DNA of 64,000 nt from Limibacterium fermenti (lineage in GTDB: Bacteria; Bacteroidota; Bacteroidia; Bacteroidales; Dysgonomonadaceae). The translations under genes and the position numbers were made by a program. Each line of letters begins with the position of its first letter. Position 1 is the stretch's first letter. Location of the stretch: positions 3,162,001 to 3,226,000 of the forward strand of contig NZ_CP159486.1 in assembly GCF_041902845.1 (NCBI RefSeq). The letters run 5' to 3'. The notes below the pieces were generated by a model, which had not been told where the DNA came from, did no database searches, and saw only the letters and a program-made list of their open reading frames with translations. Below are positions 18,480-26,944 of this stretch, one piece after another.

Positions 18480-19667
18480 ATGATGAAACCCATCCGCACC
18501 AGTCTTCAACGTATTCTCCCGACCCTCGTTTTGCTGGGCGCCGCGCTTTCGTGCGAGAAAGAAATGACGCTCAACTTAAAGAACCGTACCCCCAAGATTG
18601 TGATGAACGGGATCATCGTGTCTGACTCCCTCATCGAAATAAACGTCAGCAAAAGTTTCCTCTATACCGATACGGCTGCGGACAAGAGTTTGCTGCGCGA
18701 GGCTTCGCTCAGACTGTTTATCAATGGCGATGAGCGGGAAACGATGCGCATGACGGGAATCGATTCGACACGTCCCATCACCCCATTGGGTTATCAACCC
18801 CTTTTGTTACAACTTGTTTTCCGTTCGACGGTACGTCCCAGAGCCGGCGACCGGGTACGCATAGAAGCTTCGGCCGAGGGACTGCCAACCGTTTGGGCAG
18901 AGACGGTCGTTCCGCTTCCGCCCGACATCCTGCACGTGGATACGGCTACGTTTTTCACATCCGGAAAATTGATTCGTCCCGATTACGCTTACAGCAGCGG
19001 TTCTGACTTCGGATATCCCGACACGGTTTCGGAAGAACGGGACTTCCGCAATTTGCGGATAAAAGCGGAAATAAAGGTTGCTCCGAGCGATGCCTCGCAA
19101 TATTTTATGCTTCAGACCTACACTCGCCCCAATGGGATCGTGGAAGAAAGCCGGGTGTCCGCCCGAAGGCTTTTTTTGTACACCGACGATGATCCCGTAT
19201 TTTTAGAGAGCCCTCCAAACGGCATTCTCGAAGACATCCTAACGGAGAGCAATTCCGGTATGGAAAGGAAACATTCCGACAAGGCGTTTTTTTCCGATAA
19301 CTTATTCCGGAACAAGCGCCACACGCTCGATTTTTCCGTGACAAACGTCTATGAGGTGTACACGGTGTACGAGAAAATAGAAGATGAATGGAGTTATTTC
19401 CCGATTTATAAACCGATTAAAACCGAAGTGTTTCATTTTCCCCTGGAAGTGAGCATCACCACCCTTTCGCCCGAGCTTTACCGTTATTACCGGAAGGGAA
19501 ACGACGTTTTGAACAGCGATGCAGAGGCTTTCAATATGTTTTCCGAACCGCAAACCTCCCTGACCAATGTGCATAACGGCATCGGCATTGTGGGAGCGAT
19601 GTCGGTGGCATCCGCACAAATCGATATTCCTCCTTTTCCGGGCCCCGCCAATGTGGTTCCGAAATAG
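18480..19667 (+). CDS. DUF4249 lipoprotein partner of the TonB receptor
   Basis: 395 residues with a lipoprotein signal (LVLLGAALSCEKE, Cys about residue 25). The mature part fits DUF4249: PKIVMNGIIVSDSLIEINVSKS at the start, DRVRIEASAEGLPTVWAETVVPLPP in the middle, and a C-terminal YYRKGNDVLNSDAEAFNMFSEPQTSLTNVHNGIGIVGAMS segment. Proteins of this family are encoded next to TonB receptors and are thought to sit on the cell surface; the ligand is unknown. The 4-base spacing implies translation coupling with the receptor. Confidence 0.88.
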   Translation: MMKPIRTSLQRILPTLVLLGAALSCEKEMTLNLKNRTPKIVMNGIIVSDSLIEINVSKSFLYTDTAADKSLLREASLRLFINGDERETMRMTGIDSTRPITPLGYQPLLLQLVFRSTVRPRAGDRVRIEASAEGLPTVWAETVVPLPPDILHVDTATFFTSGKLIRPDYAYSSGSDFGYPDTVSEERDFRNLRIKAEIKVAPSDASQYFMLQTYTRPNGIVEESRVSARRLFLYTDDDPVFLESPPNGILEDILTESNSGMERKHSDKAFFSDNLFRNKRHTLDFSVTNVYEVYTVYEKIEDEWSYFPIYKPIKTEVFHFPLEVSITTLSPELYRYYRKGNDVLNSDAEAFNMFSEPQTSLTNVHNGIGIVGAMSVASAQIDIPPFPGPANVVPK

Positions 19668-19712
19668 CGACGGGAAGGACGAATGATAAAACGCACCCAT
19701 GGCGTTTTCTTC

Positions 19713-20810
19713 TTAATTTACGACCCATTCATAATGGGTACTTCTTCCTCCTCGCGCTTCTTTCTGAAGAATTCCTTTTTCAATCAGATCGTTTATGTCG
19801 CGTAAAGCCGTATCCTGTGACGATTTTGTAATTTTGGCCCATTTGGATGACGTCAGTTTGCCCTCGAATCCATCCAATAGTTTATTCAGCATCAGGTTTT
19901 GACGGGCATTAAACTTTGTTTCTTTATGTTTATCCCAAAAATCAGCTTTATGCAACACCTTTTGAAAAGTTGCTTCCGTTGATTGCAGCGCTCGATATAA
20001 GCAATTCAGATACCAGAGGAGCCATTCGGTTATATCCCCTTTACTGAATTGCATTTTCTGCAACACCGCATAGTAACCTTTTCTTTCGGTAAGTATCTGG
20101 CCGGATAAGCTGTAAAAACGTTGTGAGGTATCGTCTGAACGGGAGAGCAATAAATCCGACAAAGCCCTAGCTATCCGGCCGTTTCCGTCATCAAACGGGT
20201 GGATGATGATAAACCGGAAATGGGCTATGGCTGATTTCAAAACGAGGTCTAACGTGTTTTCTTCATTAAACCATTTCAGAAACGTATCCATCTCGTTTTT
20301 AACCTGATCAGGTGACGGCGCCTGATAATGGATTTTCTCCTTGCCCATTGCCCCCGATACGACCTGCATCTCTCCGTTTCGATAACGGGCAACATCTATT
20401 TTATGCATTCCGCTCCGGCCTGTCGGAAATAAAGCGGCATGCCAACCGAATAGACGTTCCTCATCAAGGGGGCGTTTATAATTCTGCGTAGCGTCAAGCA
20501 TCATTTCAACCACTCCCTCGACATTTCTGTCGGGATAAACCATTCCGGCATATTCCATCCCTAATCTTCTTGCGATAGACGAGCGAACCTGATCATAATT
20601 TAATAGTTCACCTTCAATCTCCGAAGATTTCAAGACATCGAGGGTCAGTGTGCTAAGATGGGTTTCTTCCTTTAACGAAAAACCGGCCATGTTCATCTGC
20701 CCCAACAGTTTGCCTTGCAGATGGCGCACCTTTCCCAAAAGGGCTTGTATCTCCTGTTCATCCCAAGTGAAATGTGGCCAACTGCTGTATTGATAAATAT
20801 ATTTCATCAT
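19713..20810 (-). CDS. Fic-domain AMPylase-type protein with built-in inhibitory helix
   Basis: 365 residues. The Fic active-site motif HPFDDGNGRIAR is near residue 199, and the inhibitory helix motif SSEIEGE (type S/T-x-x-x-E-G/N) is near residue 61 at the N-terminus, so this is a self-inhibited class II Fic protein. An N-terminal DUF4172-like part (YQYSSWPHFTWDEQEIQALLG) precedes it; the C-terminal 90 residues look like a winged helix (LTSSKWAKITKSSQDTALRDINDLIEKGIL). Fic proteins transfer AMP or other phosphate groups to protein hydroxyls; the target here is unknown. It has its own promoter with repeated TATTCTC sites. Confidence 0.9.
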   Translation of the reverse strand: MMKYIYQYSSWPHFTWDEQEIQALLGKVRHLQGKLLGQMNMAGFSLKEETHLSTLTLDVLKSSEIEGELLNYDQVRSSIARRLGMEYAGMVYPDRNVEGVVEMMLDATQNYKRPLDEERLFGWHAALFPTGRSGMHKIDVARYRNGEMQVVSGAMGKEKIHYQAPSPDQVKNEMDTFLKWFNEENTLDLVLKSAIAHFRFIIIHPFDDGNGRIARALSDLLLSRSDDTSQRFYSLSGQILTERKGYYAVLQKMQFSKGDITEWLLWYLNCLYRALQSTEATFQKVLHKADFWDKHKETKFNARQNLMLNKLLDGFEGKLTSSKWAKITKSSQDTALRDINDLIEKGILQKEARGGRSTHYEWVVN

Positions 20811-20829
20811 CGAATCATCTTATATTCTG

Positions 20830-20882
20830 CAAATATACGCATTATTCTCCGCATATCTAATGAGAATACACAAACTATTCTC
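20830..20882 (-). promoter_or_regulatory. fic promoter with TATTCTC/GAGAATA repeats
   Basis: Minus-strand TATATTTG at 20830-20837 fits the -7 consensus. TATTCTC at 20843-20849 and 20876-20882 and the inverse GAGAATA at 20862-20868 flank the -33 zone, as an operator would. Confidence 0.5.
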
Positions 20883-20888
20883 CGCAAA

Positions 20889-22220
20889 TTAATTCGGGAA
20901 CGTCATCCGGAACACCGTCCATTCGTGTTGCGTGAAGTGCGACAAGTTGCCCCCGTGCAGCCGCATGATATAACGCGATACGCTCAGCCCGATGCCGGTA
21001 CCGGCGTTTTTGGTGGTAAAAAACGGCACGAAGATATTGGGAAGCACCTCGGCCGCAATCGGCTCGCCATTATTGCATACATCCACATGGAACCGGTCTT
21101 TCTCTTCCCGCAGTTCAATCTTTATCCGTCCGCCTTTTCCCGCAACGATCGCTTCCGACGCATTCTTCAGCAGATTCACCAGCACCTGCATGACCTGCGA
21201 TTCATCGACCGACCTCAACTGATCGCCGGGCGGCACATTCCGGTCTACCGATATTCCTTTTTCTTCAAACAGCGGCGATTCCAACGCCACCGCCCGTTCG
21301 ATAAGGGCGCTTAACGCTACCGGCTTCAACTGCGGCTTAGGCACGCCGGTAAACTTGCGGTACGAATTGACAAAGTTGATGAGCCCTTTCGCCGTGGTAT
21401 TGATCGTCTGAAACGCCTCCACCGTATCCTGCATCAGCTCGTTATCCGGCGCATGAGGTGCCTGCCGGTAAGCAAACAGCAGCGTGTCGGTGAGCGACGT
21501 GATGGGCGCGATGGAATTCATGATTTCGTGCGTCATGACGCGGATTAGCCGTATCCACGAATCCATTTCCTTATAATCCAGCTCGCTGCCGATGTTGCTA
21601 AGCGTGATGATTTTCACCTTCCGCCGTTTCATGATAATTTCGGAAACCCTCAGGCTGATCTGCACCTCTTCCCGTTCGTTGGCAATATGGATGGTTTTCG
21701 TGTCGGATGCTTCGAGGGTGCGAAACAAGTCGGGAAACGAGGGGTCGAGCGTCGCCAATTGATTCAAATGCGTAAAGACGGGCATGCCCAGCAACTCATT
21801 CACGGTACGGTTTATGTGCATTAAGCGGTTGTCCTCATCGAGGAGGATAATGCCGGTAGAAACGCTTTCGATGATGACGCTCAGGAACTTTTCGTTTTCG
21901 ATGACTTCTTTCCGCGCCTTCGAAAGGATCTCTTTGATGCGGTTCATCATCTGGTTCAACTCCCGCTCGCGGCGCGAAAGATTGGTTTCGGTAAAGTTGA
22001 ACGAATAATCGCCGTTATCCAACGCATTCAACAGGAAAAGGATGTTTTTGTTGAACTGATTATAGCTTCGGTGGAGCCTGCGCAACGACAAGCAAACCAC
22101 GAAAATGCTTACCGCCGCATACACATATTCGGCTTTCAGCGCGAAGTAGGTGCTTGCCGAAACCGATGCGATGAGCAGGATGACGTACAGATAAAGTTTA
22201 TATTCGATCGATTTAAACAT
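20889..22220 (-). CDS. Membrane sensor histidine kinase of the sigma-54 two-component pair
   Basis: 443 residues. Two N-terminal membrane helices (about 8-27 and 32-46) with almost no periplasmic loop, a HAMP-like linker, a PAS domain (about 108-215, VSTGIILLDEDNRLMHIN), the phospho-acceptor box RVMTHEIMNSIAP with H231, and a HATPase domain with N box LVNLLKNASEAI and G box GTGIGLSVSRYI. Signal sensing is probably within the membrane or cytoplasm, since no sizeable periplasmic domain exists. It follows the response regulator gene by 12 bases and should phosphorylate it. Divergent from the efflux operon that it probably controls. Confidence 0.93.
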   Translation of the reverse strand: MFKSIEYKLYLYVILLIASVSASTYFALKAEYVYAAVSIFVVCLSLRRLHRSYNQFNKNILFLLNALDNGDYSFNFTETNLSRRERELNQMMNRIKEILSKARKEVIENEKFLSVIIESVSTGIILLDEDNRLMHINRTVNELLGMPVFTHLNQLATLDPSFPDLFRTLEASDTKTIHIANEREEVQISLRVSEIIMKRRKVKIITLSNIGSELDYKEMDSWIRLIRVMTHEIMNSIAPITSLTDTLLFAYRQAPHAPDNELMQDTVEAFQTINTTAKGLINFVNSYRKFTGVPKPQLKPVALSALIERAVALESPLFEEKGISVDRNVPPGDQLRSVDESQVMQVLVNLLKNASEAIVAGKGGRIKIELREEKDRFHVDVCNNGEPIAAEVLPNIFVPFFTTKNAGTGIGLSVSRYIMRLHGGNLSHFTQHEWTVFRMTFPN

Positions 22221-22232
22221 ACACGCGAAGGA

Positions 22233-23597
22233 TTAAAGCCCGTATTTTTTTATTTTACTGTACAAGGTGGGGCGCGAAATACCCAGCTCTTTGGCGATGG
22301 CCGAAAGGTTGTTGTCGTGATGGCGAATGGCTCTCTCGATGAGGGTTCGTTCCATTTCGTCGAGCGTAACCGGGGCAGAGCCGTTCGTTTTTTCTTCATG
22401 CGGGCGCAGGAACAAATCGGACGGTTCGATGACGGCATTATCCGACAGGATGAGCGCTTTCTCGATGGTATGTTCCAGTTCGCGTACATTTCCCGGCCAG
22501 GCATACTCCTGCATTTTGGCAATGGCTTCGCGGCTCAGCGTGGCTTCTTTTTTATGATACTTCCCGGCAAGGCGATGGAGGAAGAAAGACGCCAGTTCGG
22601 GAATATCTTCCTTGCGGTTTCGCAATGCCGGCACTTCAATCTGAATGGTATTGATACGGTAAAGCAAGTCTTCCCTGAAAAGGCCCTTCTCCACATCCTC
22701 GAAGAGGTTGTGATTGGTGGCGCAAATCAGCCGGATATCCACCGGCACGGGCTCGTTGCTACCGACGCGGGTGACGTGCCTCGACTGCAACGCGTTCAAC
22801 AACTTCGCCTGAAGCACATAACTGAGATTGCCGATTTCGTCGAGAAACAACGTCCCTTTATCGGCCGCTTCGATCTTCCCTGCCCGATCGATACGGGCAT
22901 CGGTGAAGGCGCCTTTCACATGCCCGAAGAGTTCGCTCTCAAACAATGTCTCGGTGATCGCCCCCATGTCGACGGTAACAATCGACTCGTTGGAACGCAA
23001 CGAAAGTTGATGGATCTTACGGGCGATGACCTCTTTTCCGGTGCCGTTTTCGCCTGTGATCAACACGTTGGCATCGGTCTTGGCCACCTTTTCCACCAGG
23101 CGGAGCAACTCCTGCATGCCACGCGACCGTCCCCAACAGATATCATTTTCACGGTTCAGTTGGGAGTTCAACACGCTTTGCTTTTCCTTTAGTTTGGTGA
23201 CTTCTTTGCGCGACAGGCGCAGTTCCAAAGCCGATTGTAACGTGGCGAGCAGCTTGGCATTGTCCCACGGCTTTACGATAAAGTCCGACGCCCCCTTCTT
23301 GAGGGCGGTCACGGCCAGTTCGATATCGGCATACGCCGTAAAAAGCACCACGGGCAAATCGGGAGCCGCCTTTTTTACTTCCGACAGCCAAAACAGCCCC
23401 TCGTTTCCCGTGTTGATGCCGGCAGAGTAGTTCATATCGAGCAATACCACATCGGGATTCTTTTCTTTCAACATCGTCAGCAACGTGTTGGGGGAAGAAA
23501 GCAACGTGACTTCTTCGAAATACGTGTTTAGCAGAATGCGAAGCGCACTCAGCACATTTTTATTATCATCGACAATGAGAATACGTCCTTGTTTCAT
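22233..23597 (-). CDS. Sigma-54-dependent NtrC-type response regulator
   Basis: 454 residues in the standard three-domain order. Receiver: D10, D11, phospho-acceptor D54, K109. AAA+ domain: Walker A GENGTGKE (about 182-189), GAFTDA at about 229-234 in place of the usual GAFTGA, Walker B TLFLDE (about 249-254). Fis-type helix-turn-helix at the C-terminus (LSAIAKELGISRPTLYSKI). It activates RNA polymerase carrying sigma-54. The gap upstream holds a sigma-54-like -24 box facing the TolC gene, so the efflux operon is the likely target. The D in GAFTDA is seen in other activators of this phylum as far as I recall, so activity is probably kept. Confidence 0.93.
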   Translation of the reverse strand: MKQGRILIVDDNKNVLSALRILLNTYFEEVTLLSSPNTLLTMLKEKNPDVVLLDMNYSAGINTGNEGLFWLSEVKKAAPDLPVVLFTAYADIELAVTALKKGASDFIVKPWDNAKLLATLQSALELRLSRKEVTKLKEKQSVLNSQLNRENDICWGRSRGMQELLRLVEKVAKTDANVLITGENGTGKEVIARKIHQLSLRSNESIVTVDMGAITETLFESELFGHVKGAFTDARIDRAGKIEAADKGTLFLDEIGNLSYVLQAKLLNALQSRHVTRVGSNEPVPVDIRLICATNHNLFEDVEKGLFREDLLYRINTIQIEVPALRNRKEDIPELASFFLHRLAGKYHKKEATLSREAIAKMQEYAWPGNVRELEHTIEKALILSDNAVIEPSDLFLRPHEEKTNGSAPVTLDEMERTLIERAIRHHDNNLSAIAKELGISRPTLYSKIKKYGL

Positions 23598-23619
23598 ATT
23601 GGTCAGTCTATCGTTTAAT

Positions 23620-23840
23620 GTCGCCGGTCATCGGTCGCCGGTCACCAGTCGCCAGTCACCAGTCATCGGTCTTCACTCTTCAGTCTCATTCCTCATAGTT
23701 CATAACTCATAGTTCATAACTCATCCTTCATAGCTCATCACTCATAGTTCATAACTCATAGTTCATCGTTCATAGTTCATCGTTCATAGCTCATCGTTCA
23801 TACTTCATAGCTCATACTTCATCATCCCTCATCCCTTCAT
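23620..23840 (-). repeat. Two-part heptamer array upstream of the response regulator
   Basis: The plus strand shows about 20 units TCATNNN (for example TCATAGT, TCATAAC) and, nearer the gene, about ten units of GTCNCCR type. On the coding strand this reads ATGA-type units first, GACCGG-type units second, then about 25 bases to the ATG. Confidence 0.85.
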
Positions 23841-23865
23841 TTTCCTGCAAATGTACGCATAATAT

Positions 23866-23902
23866 TGTCAAAATATCGACACTCCTGTAAAATAATTTTA
23901 CA
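23866..23902. promoter_or_regulatory. Palindromes upstream of the efflux operon, possible activator sites
   Basis: TGTC-N8-GACA at 23866-23881 and the perfect 17-base palindrome TGTAAAATAATTTTACA at 23886-23902. They lie 60-95 bases before the -24 box, a normal distance for sites of an NtrC-type activator. Confidence 0.5.
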
Positions 23903-23958
23903 AACCCATCCCTACTGAAAAATCGATAAGTAATACGCAATGTGAGGCTTATGTATTT

Positions 23959-23974
23959 TGGCACGGAATTGGAT
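23959..23974 (+). promoter_or_regulatory. Sigma-54-like promoter of the efflux operon
   Basis: The -24 element TTGGCACG (23958-23965) is a perfect match; the -12 element reads TTGGA where TTGCA/T is expected, so GG-N10-GA rather than GG-N10-GC. The start would be about 18 bases before the TolC ATG at 24003. The adjacent NtrC-type regulator supports the call. Confidence 0.55.
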
Positions 23975-24002
23975 TGAAAAAAGGCAAAGCAAACTTATCT
24001 GT

Positions 24003-25343
24003 ATGAAAAAGTTCTTATATCTCGTTTTCGTATTCGTGTCGGGAATTCCTCTGCCGGGCTTTACGCAAGACCGGCTTTGGAATTTGGAAGAGTGCATCCG
24101 CTACGCGATCGAAAACAGTCCGAAGGTTAACAAGCAGAAAGCGCAGAACGACATCTATCATCAGGATTATCTGAGCGCGATCGGGCGGCTCATCCCTTCC
24201 CTCAACGCCAATTCGAGCGCGTATTTCAATTACGGGCGCCGGGTGGATTCCGAAACCAATACCTACACCAATATCAACTCGTTCAGCAATTCTTATTCGG
24301 TGTATTCGAATTTAACGCTCTTCGACGGCTTCTCGAATATTTTTAAAGTCCGCATCCAAAAAGTGAATAAGCTGGCGGGAAAGCATGAGTTGGAACAGGC
24401 CCGGGAGCTTATCGCCTACGAAACGATGGAGGCGTTCCTGAATCTGCTTTATTACGAGCGGATGGTGGAGCTGGCGGAAGAACAGGTGGTCGAAAGCCGC
24501 AACAATCTGAAACAGGTGCGCCGCATGGAAGAGTTGGGCATGAAGGCCGAAACGGAGGTAGCCGAAATGGCGGCGAAGGAAGCCGCCGACACATACAATC
24601 TGACTAAGCAAAAGAATCTGTCGGCCATCGGCCTCATCTTATTAAAAGAGAAGATGCATTTTCCTATCGATAAAGAGTTGCATGTCACCGACGAAGGGTC
24701 GGAGGTATTGATTGCGAAATCGGACGAGACGGCATCCGATATTTTCGAAACGGCCAAAACCATCCATCCCAAAGCGCTGTCGGCGGAGTCGACGGTAAAG
24801 ATGCAAGAGCTGACGGTCCGTTCCGCCATCGCAGGCTTCTCGCCGACCCTTTCCATGGAGGCGGGCATCTCAACGAACTTCGTAAAATATCTCGATGGAA
24901 GCGCGTATCTTCCGTTTACCGATCAATTGAAGAATAAACGCGGTAGCTACGTGGGATTTACGCTATCCATCCCGATCTTTAACGCGTTTGCGAAAACGAC
25001 GGCGCTCAATCGCAGCCGGGCGCAGGTGGTGATCGCCCGCAATGAGTTGGACGAAACGCTGCGGTCGCTCTACAGCGAAATAGAACAGGCCGTCGCGGAC
25101 CGGAACGGGCAGGCCGATGCCTACCTGCAGGCGGTGAAACAACGCGAGGCGATGGAAACGGCGCACAAGGCCAATCAACGCAAATATGAAGAGGGACTCA
25201 TCAGTCCGCTCGAATTGCATACGAGTGCCAACCGTGTCGTACAGGCGCGGGCGGAACAGCTCAACGCCGAACTGCAATATCGGTTGAAAGAGCGGCTGGT
25301 GCGGTATTACAAAGGGGAGAGGTTTGGGAGTTATGAACTATGA
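24003..25343 (+). CDS. TolC-family outer-membrane efflux channel
   Basis: 446 residues from MKKFLYLVF; a longer frame from 23958 begins inside the sigma-54 promoter and is rejected. Signal peptide about 1-22, then WNLEECIRYAIENSPKVNKQKAQNDI, the usual first helix, and two internal repeats of long coiled-coil helices (about 130-200 and 340-425). It forms the outer-membrane exit duct for the adaptor and ABC permeases downstream. Its last codons (S-Y-E-L-stop) lie inside the first units of a heptamer array, which therefore overlaps the coding end. Confidence 0.92.
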   Translation: MKKFLYLVFVFVSGIPLPGFTQDRLWNLEECIRYAIENSPKVNKQKAQNDIYHQDYLSAIGRLIPSLNANSSAYFNYGRRVDSETNTYTNINSFSNSYSVYSNLTLFDGFSNIFKVRIQKVNKLAGKHELEQARELIAYETMEAFLNLLYYERMVELAEEQVVESRNNLKQVRRMEELGMKAETEVAEMAAKEAADTYNLTKQKNLSAIGLILLKEKMHFPIDKELHVTDEGSEVLIAKSDETASDIFETAKTIHPKALSAESTVKMQELTVRSAIAGFSPTLSMEAGISTNFVKYLDGSAYLPFTDQLKNKRGSYVGFTLSIPIFNAFAKTTALNRSRAQVVIARNELDETLRSLYSEIEQAVADRNGQADAYLQAVKQREAMETAHKANQRKYEEGLISPLELHTSANRVVQARAEQLNAELQYRLKERLVRYYKGERFGSYEL

Positions 25344-25571
25344 ACTATGAAGGATGAACTATGAACGATGAGCTATGAAGGATGAGTTATGAAGGATGAG
25401 TTATGAAGGATGAGTTATGAAGGATGAAGGATGAGGGATGAGACTGAAGAGTGAAGACCGACGACTGGAGACCGGCGACTTCAAACCGATGACCGTTGCC
25501 GATGACCGGAGACCGATGACCGTTGCCGATGACCGGCGACCGGAGACATTAAACATTTAGACATTAAACAA
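25332..25571 (+). repeat. Two-part heptamer array between TolC and HlyD genes
   Basis: About 17 units of TGAAGGA/TGAACTA/TGAGTTA type, then GAAGAGT GAAGACC, then GACCGGA/GATGACC-type units, then a 25-base GACATTAAAC tail before the ATG. It begins inside the TolC coding end, so the TolC stop TGA is part of a repeat unit. Confidence 0.9.
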
Positions 25572-25572
25572 T

Positions 25573-26826
25573 ATGACGGATATTTTACTGGAAAAGAAAA
25601 AAGGACTAAAGAAGAAGCATATTCCTTATGTAATCGGAGGTGCGCTTATAGTCGCATGCATTAGTTGTCTGATATTCGGCAATCATGCGTCGAAGCTGAA
25701 TGTCGATGCAAAACGCTTGTCGGTGCAGGCCGTCACGCAGGGTGAGTTTAACGATTACATCCGCATCAACGGGCAGGTGCAACCCATCAGCACCATCCAA
25801 TTGAGCGCCATCGAGGGCGGCATGGTGGAAGCGAAATTGGTGGAAGAAGGCACCGAAGTGAAAAAGGGCGACGCAATCGTCCGCCTGAGCAACCCGATGT
25901 TGAGCTTGAACATCCTCGACAGCGAGGCGCAGTTGGCCGAAAAACAAAACTTCCTCCGCAATACGCAGGTGACGATGGAACAGGATAAGCTCACGCTAAA
26001 GAAAGAGAAACTGCAACTCGACCTCGATGTGACGCGTAAGCAACGCAAGTATGAACAATACAAAAAGCTGTACGGGGAAAAGCTGGCTTCGAAAGAGGAA
26101 TACCTGCAAGCGAAAGAGGATTACGAATACGCGGTGGACGGCCGGCAACTGGTGGTGGAACGCCAGAAACAGGATTCCATTTACCGCTCCGTGCAAATCG
26201 AACAGATGGAAGAGAGTTTGCACAACATGCGCCAAAACCTCTTGCTCATCCGGCAGCGGAGCGATAACCTCAACATCAAGGCGCCGGTGGACGGCCAACT
26301 GGGCTTGTTGGAGGTGGAAATCGGACAAAACATCCCCACGGGCGGGCGCATCGGGCAAATCAATGTGCTGTCCGATTACAAAGTGGAAGCGATGATTGAC
26401 GAGCATTACATCGACCGCGTGAAACAGGGATTGGATGCCGCCTTCGAGCGGCAGGACAAGCATTTCGCGCTGCGCGTGCGGAAGGTCTATCCCGAAGTGC
26501 GCGACAAGCAGTTCCGCACCGACTTTATGTTCGAAGGCGAGCGCCCCGACAATATCCGCACCGGGCAAACGTATTACATCAACCTGCAACTCGGCCAACC
26601 CGTGGAGGCGGCGTTGATTCCCCGCGGCGCCTTTTACCAGACGACAGGCGGACAGTGGATATTCGTGGTCAGCGAAGACGGAAAGAGAGCGGTCAAACGC
26701 AAAATCACCATCGGCCGTCAAAACCCCAATTATTACGAAGTGACCGCCGGGCTGGAACCGGGCGAGAAGGTCATCACTTCGAGTTACGAAACTTTCGGCA
26801 CCGCCGACGAACTCGTGTTGAAATGA
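25573..26826 (+). CDS. HlyD/MacA-type periplasmic adaptor
   Basis: 417 residues. One N-terminal membrane anchor near 20-35 (IGGALIVACISCLIFG), a lipoyl-type half domain with GQVQPISTIQLSAIEGGMVEAKLVEEGTEVKKGD (about 66-100), a long coiled-coil hairpin (about 110-225), the second lipoyl half (IKAPVDGQLGLLEVEIGQ about 235-250), then beta-barrel and membrane-proximal domains with EPGEKVITSSYETF near the end. It should join the ABC permeases in the inner membrane to the TolC channel. Confidence 0.92.
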   Translation: MTDILLEKKKGLKKKHIPYVIGGALIVACISCLIFGNHASKLNVDAKRLSVQAVTQGEFNDYIRINGQVQPISTIQLSAIEGGMVEAKLVEEGTEVKKGDAIVRLSNPMLSLNILDSEAQLAEKQNFLRNTQVTMEQDKLTLKKEKLQLDLDVTRKQRKYEQYKKLYGEKLASKEEYLQAKEDYEYAVDGRQLVVERQKQDSIYRSVQIEQMEESLHNMRQNLLLIRQRSDNLNIKAPVDGQLGLLEVEIGQNIPTGGRIGQINVLSDYKVEAMIDEHYIDRVKQGLDAAFERQDKHFALRVRKVYPEVRDKQFRTDFMFEGERPDNIRTGQTYYINLQLGQPVEAALIPRGAFYQTTGGQWIFVVSEDGKRAVKRKITIGRQNPNYYEVTAGLEPGEKVITSSYETFGTADELVLK

Positions 26827-26845
26827 TAAGGACACTGAGGGAGCG

Positions 26846-26923
26846 GGGGACAACGGGACAACGGGACAAAGAGACAAGAGACAAAGATACAAGAGAAGAG
26901 GAGAAAAGGAGAAAAGGAGACGA
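26846..26923 (+). repeat. GGACAACG/GAGACAA-type repeat tract
   Basis: Units GGGACAAC, GGGACAAAG, AGACAAG, AGACAAAG, ATACAAG and GAGAAAAG follow one another with a period of 7-8 bases between the adaptor and the first permease. It is a third sequence flavour of the intercistronic tracts and is less regular than the others. Confidence 0.7.
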
Positions 26924-26944
26924 TTATTTCAACGTACAATATAT

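Noticed and set aside
23620..23840. CRISPR array
   Set aside because: Units are 7 bases with no spacer; there are no cas genes in the window.
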